Notes under the pieces: generated by a model
The model's database searches: none
What the model saw: the letters and a program-made list of their open reading frames with translations, nothing else
Told to the model about the DNA's origin: nothing
Assembly (NCBI GenBank): GCA_043810345.1
Contig: JBDROF010000050.1
Location: 1 to 54,891 of the forward strand
Origin: QYOJ01 sp043810345
Lineage (GTDB): Bacteria; Bacteroidota; Bacteroidia; Bacteroidales; FEN-979
Reading direction: 5' to 3'
Length of the DNA stretch: 54,891 nt
Made by a program: the position numbers and the translations under genes
In this document: positions 26,086-34,138 of the stretch, piece after piece
How positions within the stretch are numbered: position 1 is the stretch's first letter
Layout of the letters: each line of letters opens with the position of its first letter

Positions 26086-26798
26086 TAAAGTCCCAGAAAC
26101 TGTATAGAGATTCCGCAAAGCAGGATGGTTGCTCCGGCAATGGCGTGCATATACCTCTCCATTTTTTTAAGGGGGATGAACTGAATGCCAAACGAAGAGA
26201 TCAAAACGATGGTCATCATGGTTCCGATGGTGATGAGACCAAAGACAGAGGCCACCCAAACCACGCTCCAGAAGCTTTCGGTGGCAGCCGGATACATCAG
26301 GATCGGGATCAGGGGTTCACAGGGGCCAAAGATAAAAATGGTAAAAAGGATCCAGGGAGTCAGGTTCTTCACGCCTTCTTTCTGATGGACGTGCAAGTGC
26401 TCTTCATGATGGGTGTGCGAATGGCTGTGCACCTCCATGTTATTGTGCAGGTGGAGATGGGCATGAGGCTTATTCCGGATCGCCTTGCGGATGCCCCAGA
26501 TCATGTATGCGAACCCGAAGCCGATCAGCAGCCAGGCAGCGATCTCTCCGCGGAAAGATTCCACGTTGACGAGGTTATTTACAGCGATACCCAGAGCTAT
26601 TCCCAGCATGCCTAACAGTACGGAGCTGAGGATGTGACCCGCCCCGCAGACCAAGGTGATCCAGAAGGTCTTCACCGTAGACCATTTGCGGGCTTTAGCC
26701 ATGACAATGAAAGGGAGGTAGTGATCGGGGCCGAAAAGGGTATGGAAGAAACCGATGGAAGCTGCGGTAATGGTGAGCAGGAGGAGTTCTTGAGACAT
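26085..26798 (-). CDS. TauE/SafE- or RcnA-like membrane transporter with His-rich loop
   Basis: From ATG 26798 the protein is 237 aa with six TM segments. It starts MSQELLLLTI with GFFHTLFGPDHYLPF, matching the HxxxxxxDH motif of nickel/cobalt (RcnA/NiCoT-like) and SafE/UreH-like transporters. A cytoplasmic loop is packed with histidines (HAHLHLHNN, HSHSHTHHEEHLHVH; about 122-150), suggesting divalent metal binding such as nickel, cobalt or zinc. The substrate is not proven. The TAG stop (26085-26087) directly touches a GCCAACT heptamer repeat. An upstream extension of 65 residues was rejected. Confidence 0.82.
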   Translation of the reverse strand: MSQELLLLTITAASIGFFHTLFGPDHYLPFIVMAKARKWSTVKTFWITLVCGAGHILSSVLLGMLGIALGIAVNNLVNVESFRGEIAAWLLIGFGFAYMIWGIRKAIRNKPHAHLHLHNNMEVHSHSHTHHEEHLHVHQKEGVKNLTPWILFTIFIFGPCEPLIPILMYPAATESFWSVVWVASVFGLITIGTMMTIVLISSFGIQFIPLKKMERYMHAIAGATILLCGISIQFLGL

Positions 26799-26911
26799 AG
26801 TGAGAAAGCTGAATGTATGGAGTAAAGTTACATAAATTCCATAAATCCAAATACAAGCTGAAGGAAAAATCAACGGATTTCCTGCAAAAAGAGAAAAAGA
26901 AAAAAGAAATC

Positions 26912-27256
26912 TTACAAACCCAGCGAATCTCTTATCTTCCGCGTCAGGTTTGCCTTGACCAGTTCGTATGCCTGACGAAGGTATTGCTCCCATTCTTCAC
27001 GTGTGAACCTGGTTTCGTTTTCCACGCAGATCCACTTGTTCCGTGCAAAGTACGGGGCCTGTATGATTCCATGAGTCCCCGCCAGATCGGCAAACTGTTC
27101 CTGGGGCACCTTCAGGGAAACGCGTAGCGGAGGGGTGAGATCGGCCAGACAAAACATTTTCTTTCCGACAGAAAAGACCAGATTATCTCCCCATTTAATA
27201 TCTTCTGTAACAGCCGGAAGACTCAGACAATACTCACGCAGTTCCTCGATATTCAT
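26912..27256 (-). CDS. MmcQ/YjbR family DNA-binding-fold protein
   Basis: The 114-aa protein matches the YjbR/MmcQ fold family: MNIEELREYCLSLP at the start, then DIKWGDNLVFSVGKKMF, LRVSLKVP, FARNKWICVE and the C-terminal AYELVKANLTRK. The fold resembles a DNA-binding CyaY-like domain but the function is uncertain. Length is normal. A minus-strand TATTTTTG (27289-27282), about 26 bases upstream of the start codon, could be the -7 element. It is divergent from the GNAT remnant. Confidence 0.88.
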   Translation of the reverse strand: MNIEELREYCLSLPAVTEDIKWGDNLVFSVGKKMFCLADLTPPLRVSLKVPQEQFADLAGTHGIIQAPYFARNKWICVENETRFTREEWEQYLRQAYELVKANLTRKIRDSLGL

Positions 27257-27321
27257 AGATAGCCACTAAAACACCAAAACACAAAAATACACCAAAGTTT
27301 ATTCGTGGTTATCTTTGCATA

Positions 27322-27756
27322 TTTGATCTTTGCTTTCAGGGCTTTGACGGGGAGCTTAACGACCTGCCCATCCAGTACGGACCTCCTCAAGGTGGTGCTT
27401 TTTTGCTGATAATAGACGGCAATGCCGTAGGATGTGTGGGTATCCGTCAATTTGAACCGGGAATAGCTGAACTGAAACGAATGTATATTCAGCCTCCATA
27501 CCGGGGCAAAGGATACGGGAAAGCATTGCTGGATGCCTATGTCAGCATAGCCCGGTCACTGGGATATCGGAAAATTCGTCTGGATACCCTCAAGTCAATG
27601 GAACGGGCAGGTATCTTATACCAGATTTCGCTCGCTAGTTATTATTTCCAGACCCTAAGAATGATCCCCGCAATCCCCAGACAATTTTTCATGTTTTACG
27701 TCTCACGTCTCACGTCTTACGTCTCACGTTATTTCCTGATCTTTGAAGCAGTATGA
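27322..27756 (+). pseudogene. GNAT N-acetyltransferase remnant
   Basis: GNAT homology is clear in the middle: FDLCFQGFDGELNDLP, then GCVGIRQFE, AELKRMYIQPPYRGKGYGKALL (the acetyl-CoA binding QxxGxG/A-type loop) and RLDTLKSMERAGILYQ. The usual N-terminal 30-40 residues are missing; the frame is open to 27259 without a convincing start, and only a TTG at 27403 would serve. After LYQ the expected LGF...Y region is lost, probably by frameshift, and the tail (YVSRLTSYVSRYF) is translated ACGTCTC repeat. It is most likely non-functional. Confidence 0.72.
27697..27730 (+). repeat. ACGTCTC heptamer array, locus 2
   Basis: About 4.5 units (ACGTCTC, ACGTCTC, ACGTCTT, ACGTCTC) lie at the 3' end of the GNAT remnant and supply its terminal codons. 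Confidence 0.82.
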
Positions 27757-27840
27757 ATGAAAAGCTGAAGCAGGTTCTTCTCGGTGGGATTAGGCCACCA
27801 CTTCTGGGTGGATATGTTCCACTACCTCACATAAATAAGG

Positions 27841-27868
27841 GTAGGGGCAATTCATGAATTGCCCCTAC
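27841..27868. repeat. Perfect 28-bp palindrome (REP-like), GTAG...CTAC
   Basis: The left half GTAGGGGCAATTCA is followed by its exact reverse complement. It has the same length and GTAG/CTAC ends as the palindrome at 15845-15872, with a different inner stem. It lies between the GNAT remnant and the Crp-like fragment. Confidence 0.78.
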
Positions 27869-27945
27869 TCTTTCGAAGCCCCTGCTCTTTCAAAGTGGCC
27901 TCTTCAACAGGTAATGAGAAAATTTATTGAACGTAGTCGTAGCCC

Positions 27946-28122
27946 ATGATCTGTGAATCATCGAAGATGGTCATACCAGCGGCAGAATTATCTGGATTGA
28001 GTTCGGAGACGGTCATCCGGATGCTGAAGAAGTTTCACGATGATAAGTTGATCCGCCTGGAGGGAAAGAACTTCAGGATCCTCGATTACGAAAGGCTGAA
28101 ACAGATCAGCGAGAAGGGGTGA
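27946..28122 (+). pseudogene. Orphan Crp/Fnr helix-turn-helix fragment (58 codons)
   Basis: An ATG-initiated frame encodes 58 residues including PAAELSGLSSETVIRMLKKF and DDKLIRLEGKNFRILDYERL. This is the C-terminal winged-helix of a Crp/Fnr regulator: the recognition helix SSETVIRML and the wing LEGKNFRILD. The entire cyclic-nucleotide-binding domain is missing and no Crp-like sequence precedes it. It is probably a gene remnant; a free-standing HTH peptide is a less likely alternative. Confidence 0.65.
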
Positions 28123-28192
28123 TTTGTAGGGTCAATTCTTGAAAACAGTAGTAGCTTTTGTTACTCACTTTTTTTCCATGTTAACCCTGGAG

Positions 28193-28429
28193 TTAACCGG
28201 AAAGAAAATTGTTGTCTTGGTACGGGACAGAAATCCGGGGGACATTCACGTTAAGAAGGTCAGCTACACCAAAACGGTTTAGGGTAAGCTTCACCCATGT
28301 GCCTGAAGCGCCCCGGATGTGACTGGCCGGATCTGTCAACTCACTAACCTTTTTATCATCAACCTGGTAAATACGATCCCCCACTTTGAGTCCCGCAATA
28401 TCTGCCGGAAATCCATAACTGATTGTTTT
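28193..28429 (-). pseudogene. PDZ-domain fragment
   Basis: Read on the minus strand, the frame gives SYGFPADIAGLKVGDRIYQV, then a VDDKK, an IRGASGTWVKLTLNR strand and a TAG/TGA-type ending after NNFLSG. This is the carboxylate-binding loop and core of a PDZ domain as found in periplasmic proteases or aspartyl-protease-like proteins. An in-frame TAA at 28430-28432 ends the open frame upstream, so the protease part is gone. 27757-28540 contains only this fragment, the Crp fragment and the palindrome; no intact gene was found. Confidence 0.6.
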
Positions 28430-28540
28430 TTAATATCTTTTTAATGCGTTCCCCGTACCTTTTTAATGATACGGTCGTAGTTTCTAAGTAATTTGCAAAG
28501 GATGTAGAAGTGCGGAGTCAGCACGATAATCACTGATAAA

Positions 28541-29665
28541 ATGAACATGAAAACATTAATTCAATCTTCTTTTGTAGCACTTGTTATTGGTCTCTATTTT
28601 GGCTTAAACAGTTGCGAGAAAAAAGAAAACAACGATCCAGCCATATCAGATTGGGAAGAGGTCGGAGGAACCAATAATTCTCCTTTCGACTCTCCAATAT
28701 ACAGCATTGCCGCAGATCAGGCAGGCAATATCTATACAGGCGGAGGTTATGCGGGGGATATTGCTGTTTGGAATGGAACAGTTTGGGGGAAACTTGGCAA
28801 TGTAAGTTCTTCTCCATTTACCGGGGGCGTTTATTGGCCTATAACCGTTGACGAAGCGGGAAATGTATTTACCACCGGAAGGATATTTGTTCCTCTTGCT
28901 AATCCCGAATACCACATTGCAAAATGGGGAAAAAGCACCAATACTTGGATTATTCTTACTACTGCTGGTCATCCTATGTTTAATAATGGATTGCACTCTA
29001 TAGCGACCGACGCTGCCGGTAACGTATATGCTGCCGTCAACCTGCTCAATCAACCCCTTAAATCAGGAAATTTTATCACCAAGTGGAATGGAAGCAATTG
29101 GAGTACACTGGGGGATACGATCCCTCCCGGTGACAATGTAATCATCCATGTTGATTTATCAGGCAATCTATTTGCAGCGCTTGGCATCCCGAACGGAAAT
29201 TTCTCGGCTTATGTAGCCCAGTGGAATGGAAGTAGTTGGGTTGAACTTGGCGGCCCCAATACAGCAGATTTCGGAACAGGGCAAATCATGTCGCTAACCT
29301 CAGATGCAAACGGTAATATATATGCTGCCGGATTTTTCAATAAAAATAACGTCATCAACAATATTGTAAAATGGAATGCAAGCACAAACAGCTGGAGTTT
29401 TCTTACAGGAATCCCCGTCCCCTATTTTGCAAATTCAATCGTAGCCGATGCGTCCGGAAATATATATGCAGGTGGTGAGTTTTTGGATAAAGATGAAAAA
29501 ATCTATGTGGCAAAATGGGATGGTTCTTCCTGGAGCAATGTTGGGAATCTGAATTCAAACGCCCCTATAAAAGCCGTATGTGTTGATAAAAATGGAAGAG
29601 TATATGCGGGCGGAGACTTCACCAATAGCAGTAATAAGCCATATGTGGCTGTTTATAAAAAGTAA
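28541..29665 (+). CDS. Lipoprotein with seven GN(I/V)YAAG propeller-like repeats
   Basis: The lipoprotein signal MKTLIQSSFVALVIGLYFG ends in the lipobox LNSC. The mature part is built of about seven repeats, each with a core like AGNIYTGGGY, GNVFTTGRI, GNVYAAVNL, GNLFAALG, GNIYAAGFF, GNIYAGGEF and GRVYAGGDF, followed by a V(A)KWNGSSW-type strand. Seven repeats suggest a seven-bladed beta-propeller at the cell surface. No enzymatic motif is seen. Composition is more AT-rich than the flanking housekeeping genes. The gene after it also encodes a small lipoprotein. Confidence 0.78.
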   Translation: MNMKTLIQSSFVALVIGLYFGLNSCEKKENNDPAISDWEEVGGTNNSPFDSPIYSIAADQAGNIYTGGGYAGDIAVWNGTVWGKLGNVSSSPFTGGVYWPITVDEAGNVFTTGRIFVPLANPEYHIAKWGKSTNTWIILTTAGHPMFNNGLHSIATDAAGNVYAAVNLLNQPLKSGNFITKWNGSNWSTLGDTIPPGDNVIIHVDLSGNLFAALGIPNGNFSAYVAQWNGSSWVELGGPNTADFGTGQIMSLTSDANGNIYAAGFFNKNNVINNIVKWNASTNSWSFLTGIPVPYFANSIVADASGNIYAGGEFLDKDEKIYVAKWDGSSWSNVGNLNSNAPIKAVCVDKNGRVYAGGDFTNSSNKPYVAVYKK

Positions 29666-29754
29666 AATGAAAACAGTGGAGACCAGAAACCACTTGAAAA
29701 ACGGGGCGACACCGAAAAGCCATACGAGTAGGGGAAAATTAAAAGGAAAATAAA

Positions 29755-30294
29755 ATGAAAACAATTATCATCTATTCTTTTTTTACAATAATTTTAATTG
29801 CATTGTTATCATCGTGTAAAAAAGATGATATTGTCGCTGATCCTGATGGTACAATTACGCTTACTTTGAATGCATCAGCTGGTTGGATAATATATCAAGG
29901 GTTAGATCCTAATCCTATAGTTAGTCATATGCCACATATATTTTTTCATTTTGGAATGGACCCAAGTACTTTAAACTCTCTTGGCACTATAAATTATTGT
30001 CCTAGTCCAATTAGCGGTTCGGGATGCGGCCAAATTTATTCTGCATTTGACGTAGCAAATCTAGGTAAAGTTAGTGGGCTTGGTAATGTTACAATAAAAC
30101 CAAGTTCTGGATATGCACCCACTTGTGCGATCCAAAAGGGCTATGGTTATGTCATAAGATATAGAAAAACCCACGATCAGTCAAATACTACTTTCCCTTA
30201 TTATTATGCTCGATTTTATGTTGTTGATTGGTTGACAAGTGCAACTACAGGTGGTGTTATTGGTGCAACAGTTAAATATCAAAATCCATTTTAG
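29755..30294 (+). CDS. AT-rich lipoprotein of unknown function
   Basis: The 179-aa product has a lipoprotein signal (IIYSFFTIILIALLSS) and lipobox LSSC followed by KKDD, an acidic +2 region typical of surface-exported Bacteroidota lipoproteins. The mature part is beta-rich with Gly/Ser/Tyr and a few Cys (YCPSPISGSGCG, PTCAIQ). I recognise no family. Codon use is clearly AT-richer than most of the window, which suggests later acquisition. It sits between the propeller lipoprotein and a truncated T9SS protein in a decayed region. Confidence 0.7.
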   Translation: MKTIIIYSFFTIILIALLSSCKKDDIVADPDGTITLTLNASAGWIIYQGLDPNPIVSHMPHIFFHFGMDPSTLNSLGTINYCPSPISGSGCGQIYSAFDVANLGKVSGLGNVTIKPSSGYAPTCAIQKGYGYVIRYRKTHDQSNTTFPYYYARFYVVDWLTSATTGGVIGATVKYQNPF

Positions 30295-30399
30295 GAATTG
30301 TTTACTTTAGCTTTTTAAAAAGATAAAATTAAATAACTGAACACTGAATAATTAAAACCAGCCCATAACAGCATGTAGCTTCAATTGCCGAGCCAGTAA

Positions 30400-31113
30400 G
30401 GATTTCAGCGTTTCTGCTTTAATGATTCTGCTGCTAACGCCTCGGTTTATGGTGTTTTATACAATTGGTTTGCGGTAAACGACAGCCGTAATCTTTGCCC
30501 CACAAACTGGCATGTACCTACTGATGCAGAATGGACCGCATTATCAGATTATCTTGGCGGTACTAGTGTTGCAGGAGGCAAGATGAAAGAAATTGGAAAT
30601 AATCATTGGGTAGCGCCAAACATTGGAGCAACCAATGAAAGCGGATTTTCAGCACTACCGGGGGGATACCGTCCCCACGATAATGGTATTTTTGAAGATA
30701 TCGGCGCATTCGGTTACTGGTGGTCTGCAACAGAGTACAATTCGAACAGCGCCTGGGATCGCAATATATACCATGCCAGCGCTAATATCTATCCGTATTA
30801 CGATGATGGGAAGGCATATGGTTTTAGTGTTCGATGCTTAAGAAATTCACCAGCAAACCTGAATAATGAAGTAAAAAATAATCAGGACATCCAACTATAT
30901 CCCAACCCTGCCATCGATAGAGTTTATATTGATTATACAGAGACAAAGAAAGTAACAATGCAGGTATATAACATAATAGGTGAGTGTGTCTTGCAAAGCG
31001 AGTTAATGGGTGGGAGAAATGAGATAGATGCGGGTAAGCTTTCGAAAGGGGTTTATGTGATCCAGATAATTGGGAAAAATTGGAAAGCACAAAGGAAGCT
31101 GACTAAGGAGTAA
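30400..31113 (+). pseudogene. 5'-truncated FISUMP-domain protein with T9SS sorting domain
   Basis: The frame is open from 30400, with no start codon and signal peptide that would make sense. It reads NDSAANASVYGVLYNWFAVN, CPTNWHVPTDAEWTAL, GGYRPHDNGIFEDIG and GYWWSATEYNSNSAWDR, the pattern of the Fibrobacter succinogenes major paralogous (FISUMP) domain. The last about 80 residues (YPNPAIDRVYIDY ... GVYVIQIIGKNWKAQRKLTKE) are a T9SS type A sorting domain. The secreted protein has lost its N-terminal part. It ends 5 bp from the tRNA-Ser gene. Confidence 0.78.
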
Positions 31114-31118
31114 AGATG

Positions 31119-31206
31119 CGGAGAGAATGGGATTCGAACCCATGAACCACTTTTGGCGGTTACACACTTTCCAGGCGTGCGCCTTCGACCACTCGGCCAT
31201 CTCTCC
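31119..31206 (-). tRNA. tRNA-Ser (anticodon GGA)
   Basis: The minus-strand cloverleaf has acceptor GGAGAGA paired with TCTCTCC, D-arm GCCGAGTGG, anticodon stem CACGC/GTGTG with loop CTGGAAA (anticodon GGA, reads UCC/UCU), a long class II variable arm and T-arm GGTTCGAATCC. The discriminator is G, as expected for serine, and CCA is not encoded. Its 3' end faces the decayed accessory region at 27.3-31.1 kb. Confidence 0.95.
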
Positions 31207-31207
31207 T

Positions 31208-31236
31208 GCTGGATAACTAGATGCTGGATACTGGAT
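31208..31236 (+). repeat. ACTGGAT/GCTGGAT heptamer repeat
   Basis: Units GCTGGAT, AACTAGAT (8 bp), GCTGGAT, ACTGGAT begin 2 bases upstream of the tRNA-Ser gene, where its promoter would be expected. No TAnnTTTG element was seen there. Confidence 0.55.
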
Positions 31237-31356
31237 AATTTCTTTTTGGGAATTTCACCACTGCACCATGGCATCACTGCATCACGTTTTTGCAGGTGCA
31301 AAGATAAAAACTTTCAAGCGGAATCTCAAACCGCCATCTCACCTGTCAAACCTGGC

Positions 31357-32139
31357 TCACTTGTCCAACCTGAACATCTCCAATGCGCTTTCCGTCGACA
31401 CCTCCGCCACCTCCTCCACGGTGATCTTTTTCAGTTCCGCTACTTTTTCTGCAATATACGGAATGTAAGCCGGTTCGTTACGCTGGCCGCGAAAGGGGAC
31501 AGGCGCCAGGTAGGGAGCGTCAGTTTCAAGGAGCAAATGTTCCAGATCAATAGCCTGCACCACCTGCTGCAGCCCCGAATTTTTAAAGGTGACCACCCCA
31601 CCGATGCCGAGTTTGAAACCCAGTTCAATAGCCTGGTTCGCCTGCCGGGTGTTGCCGCTGAAACAGTGAAAGATCCCTGTCAGCCCTCTTCCTTTGAACC
31701 GCTCCACAATGTTGAGGGCAATATCCATGGAGTTGCGGGTGTGAATTACAACAGGCAGCTTATACTCCAGCGCCAGTTCAAGCTGTCTGACAAACACATC
31801 CTCCTGCTCTTTTGCAAAGCTTTTATCCCAGTAAAGATCGATCCCAACCTCACCTATTGCACAATAACTTTCCCTGTGTTCCCTCAGCTCCATCTCAATC
31901 ACCCCCATCTGCTCCCGGTAATCCTCTTTCACCGAGGTGGGATGCAGGCCCATCATAGCAAAACAGGTATCGGGATGATTTGCGATAAGAGATGCGAGAT
32001 CCGCGATGGAGGAGGAGTCAATGTTCGGGAGGAACATGTATTGTACACCAATACGAACAGCCCGCTCAATCACCTCTTTCCGGTCCTCGTCAAACGAATC
32101 CAGGTAAAGGTGTGCGTGGGTGTCAGCAAAAATGTTCAT
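31357..32139 (-). CDS. tatD: TatD family metal-dependent hydrolase
   Basis: The 260-aa TIM-barrel amidohydrolase has the TatD metal ligands: DTHAHL near 6-11, IGEVGID with the Glu, VIHTRNS, GIFHCFSG and LLETDAPYLAP. TatD proteins are Mg-dependent 3'-5' DNA exonucleases implicated in DNA repair and quality control. Length is canonical. The gene is followed at its 5' side by a long ACGTCTC array and the GT9 gene on the same strand. Confidence 0.94.
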   Translation of the reverse strand: MNIFADTHAHLYLDSFDEDRKEVIERAVRIGVQYMFLPNIDSSSIADLASLIANHPDTCFAMMGLHPTSVKEDYREQMGVIEMELREHRESYCAIGEVGIDLYWDKSFAKEQEDVFVRQLELALEYKLPVVIHTRNSMDIALNIVERFKGRGLTGIFHCFSGNTRQANQAIELGFKLGIGGVVTFKNSGLQQVVQAIDLEHLLLETDAPYLAPVPFRGQRNEPAYIPYIAEKVAELKKITVEEVAEVSTESALEMFRLDK

Positions 32140-32155
32140 ACGGTCAAACAGTCAT

Positions 32156-32286
32156 ACGTCTTACATCTCACGTCTCACGTCTCACGTCTCACGTCTCACG
32201 TCTCACGTCTCACGTCTCACGTCTCACGTCTCACGTCTTACATCTTACGTCTCACGTCTCACGTCTCACGTCTTACGTCTTACATC
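32156..32286 (+). repeat. ACGTCTC heptamer array, locus 3 (about 18.7 units)
   Basis: Eighteen complete 7-bp units plus ACATC: nine uninterrupted ACGTCTC copies in the middle, flanked by variants ACGTCTT, ACATCTC and ACATCTT. It fills nearly the whole gap between tatD and the GT9 gene, and the GT9 stop codon (32280-32282) lies inside it. Confidence 0.95.
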
Positions 32287-33278
32287 GGTATCCGGTATCT
32301 GTTAACAACATCCAGGATCTTGTTCAAATCAATCTTCTCCATACAGTCAAAGTGCCCCTCCGGGCAGGTGTTGTAGCCCAGTTTGCTGCAGGGCCGGCAC
32401 CGTAGTCCCGGTACTTCAATAATGGTAGAGAGGTGTTTCAGCTCCTCCCGGAAATAGGGGCACATCCCGAAAGCCGGGACGGTGTTACCCCAGATACTGA
32501 TAACCGGCTTTCCGAGGGCTGCCGCGATATGCATCAGACCAGTGTCGTTTGAGATCACGGTACTGGCCTGGGTGATCACAGAAGCCGATTCGTTGAGGGG
32601 CAGGAGCCCACAAGCGTTGACCACCGTGGCAATACTCTGTTTCCGGATTGCTTCGCCCCGGGCCATATCCTCTTTCCCTCCCAGCAGGATGACCGGCAAA
32701 GGCAGCTGGTCGCATAAAGTGGCAACCCGGCCGGCTGGAAAGATCTTGGTCTGATGCTTCGCCCCGATAGCGATGGCGATGAACCCGGAATGAATTTCCG
32801 GAAAGCGTTGGGAGATGTCCACCTGTTCGGCATCCAGCAGAAAGTAGTCGAGCCCCCTCCGGTCGTTTTTTATACCAAACTTCTGTACCGCCCGGAAGTA
32901 TCGATCAACAATATGGATCCGCGGAAGACGGTCGATGTGGAAGGCAGAGATCAGCCATTTTTGCAGGGTGAGTTTCGGAAATGAGGAGGCCGGTCTGCCC
33001 AGCCGGAACCGGACATAATGGGAGCGAAAATTCTTGTGGAGGTCAACGATATGATCGAACTGTTCCGCCTTCAGCTTCGGGATCAGCTCCTGGAAGTTCT
33101 CCCTGAAGAGATGGAGTTTGGTGATGCAGGGATTCGATTGCAGGATCGGGATGTATTGTTTCTTGGTCAGATAGTGGATCTCCACCTCCGGCATCTGCTC
33201 CTTCAGGCACCGGATCACCGGCGTCGTCAGCACGATATCGCCGATGGAGCTGAAGCGTATGATTAATATCTTTTGCAT
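32280..33278 (-). CDS. Family 9 glycosyltransferase (heptosyltransferase-like)
   Basis: The 332-aa GT-B enzyme begins MQKILIIRFSSIGDIVLTTP, the hallmark of ADP-heptose:LPS heptosyltransferases, and carries ISNDTGLMHIAAALGKPVISI, the nucleotide-sugar site. A Cys-rich C-terminal segment (GLRCRPCSKLGYNTCPEGHFDC) may be a structural metal or disulfide motif. The likely role is transfer of a heptose or similar sugar to LPS core at the cytoplasmic face. The stop codon is supplied by the ACGTCTC array. It is not in an obvious LPS cluster. Confidence 0.9.
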   Translation of the reverse strand: MQKILIIRFSSIGDIVLTTPVIRCLKEQMPEVEIHYLTKKQYIPILQSNPCITKLHLFRENFQELIPKLKAEQFDHIVDLHKNFRSHYVRFRLGRPASSFPKLTLQKWLISAFHIDRLPRIHIVDRYFRAVQKFGIKNDRRGLDYFLLDAEQVDISQRFPEIHSGFIAIAIGAKHQTKIFPAGRVATLCDQLPLPVILLGGKEDMARGEAIRKQSIATVVNACGLLPLNESASVITQASTVISNDTGLMHIAAALGKPVISIWGNTVPAFGMCPYFREELKHLSTIIEVPGLRCRPCSKLGYNTCPEGHFDCMEKIDLNKILDVVNRYRIPM

Positions 33279-33332
33279 CTATAATACCCCACCCCTTGAT
33301 CCCCTCCCCAATCAGGGAGGGGAAAGGAGGAG

Positions 33333-33971
33333 TTACCTTACAAACGGATTATTCCGTTTCTCATACCCGATCTCCGTCTCTGGACCGTGCCCCGGATAAA
33401 CCACCGTATCGTCAGGCAGGGTAAATAATTTCTCATGGATGCTCTCCATCAGCAGATCGAAATTCCCGGTTGGAAAGTCGGTCCGACCAATCGAATCCCG
33501 GAAAATCACATCACCGGTCAGCACAAATCCTTGCTCCTTACTATACAGGGAGCAACTCCCGTCGGCATGCCCGGGAGTGTATATGACTTTCAATGAGGAG
33601 TCTCCCCACCGGATCAGTTCACCATCATGGAGAAAAGGTCCGGGATCCGGGATACGCGATAACGTGTATCCATATGAAGCCCCGAGATCTTTGGCTCTGA
33701 GAAGGAATGGTTGACCCGCTGAATGGTACTCAGGCAGCAGGCCGTAACGATCTTCGATGAAGGCATTGCCCAGGATATGGTCGATGTGATTATGTGTATT
33801 GATGTTGCGCACCAGCTTCAGGGTATTGGCCTCCAGAAAATGCTCCAGATGTTCTTCCTCCCGTTCATCTGAACAGGAAGCATCCACGATAATGGCTTCC
33901 CGGGTTTCATCAAAAAGGAGATAGGTATTCACCATGAAAGCGTTGAAGACAAAGTTCTTGATCGTGATCAT
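33333..33971 (-). CDS. Metallo-beta-lactamase-fold hydrolase (glyoxalase II-like)
   Basis: From ATG 33971 (MITIKNFVFNAFMVNTYLLF) the product is about 212 aa. Zinc ligands are visible: THNHIDH (HxHxDH), TPGHADGS with His, TGDVIFRDS with Asp, and VYPGHGPET with the final His. Small proteins of this group hydrolyse thioesters such as S-lactoylglutathione-like compounds; the true substrate is unknown. An ATG at 33995 would add eight residues. Downstream, 33279-33332 holds only a short C-rich stretch. Confidence 0.9.
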   Translation of the reverse strand: MITIKNFVFNAFMVNTYLLFDETREAIIVDASCSDEREEEHLEHFLEANTLKLVRNINTHNHIDHILGNAFIEDRYGLLPEYHSAGQPFLLRAKDLGASYGYTLSRIPDPGPFLHDGELIRWGDSSLKVIYTPGHADGSCSLYSKEQGFVLTGDVIFRDSIGRTDFPTGNFDLLMESIHEKLFTLPDDTVVYPGHGPETEIGYEKRNNPFVR

Positions 33972-34019
33972 GCAGGGTTTTTTGACATCGTGCAAAGGTA
34001 ATAAATCACTTTGATAAAG

Positions 34020-34085
34020 GATGCCAGATGCCAGATGCCGGATATTTCATGACTCCTTACCCTCATACCCTCATACTCCCATACC
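34020..34085 (+). repeat. Short tandem repeats: GATGCCA heptamer and ACCCTCAT octamer
   Basis: GATGCCA GATGCCA GATGCCG GAT (34020-34043) is a fourth heptamer family. It is followed at about 34057-34085 by ACCCTCAT, ACCCTCAT, ACTCCCAT (8-bp period). Both lie in the divergent region between the MBL hydrolase and the 1116-aa gene. Confidence 0.6.
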
Positions 34086-34138
34086 ATTTTTTCCCGTAAC
34101 TTTACCTCCCGTTTTTACGCGTATCCCTTGGATCATTT

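Noticed and set aside
27403..27756. Complete short GNAT acetyltransferase starting at TTG 27403
   Set aside because: Homology continues upstream of that codon, the N-terminal core is missing and the C-terminus is repeat translation, so a remnant is more likely.
30361..30450. attC-like wording (CCCATAACAGC ... GCTAACGCC) after the small lipoprotein gene, hinting at an integron cassette
   Set aside because: The core sites do not match RYYYAAC/GTTRRRY, the second part codes for the FISUMP domain, and no integrase or second attC is present.
32156..32286. Possible CRISPR array because of the regular direct repeats
   Set aside because: Units are 7 bp with no spacers and no cas genes are present.
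32120..32405. Open frames rich in RLTSHVS repeats across the ACGTCTC array
   Set aside because: They are translations of the non-coding heptamer array, overlap tatD and GT9 antisense, and lack start context.
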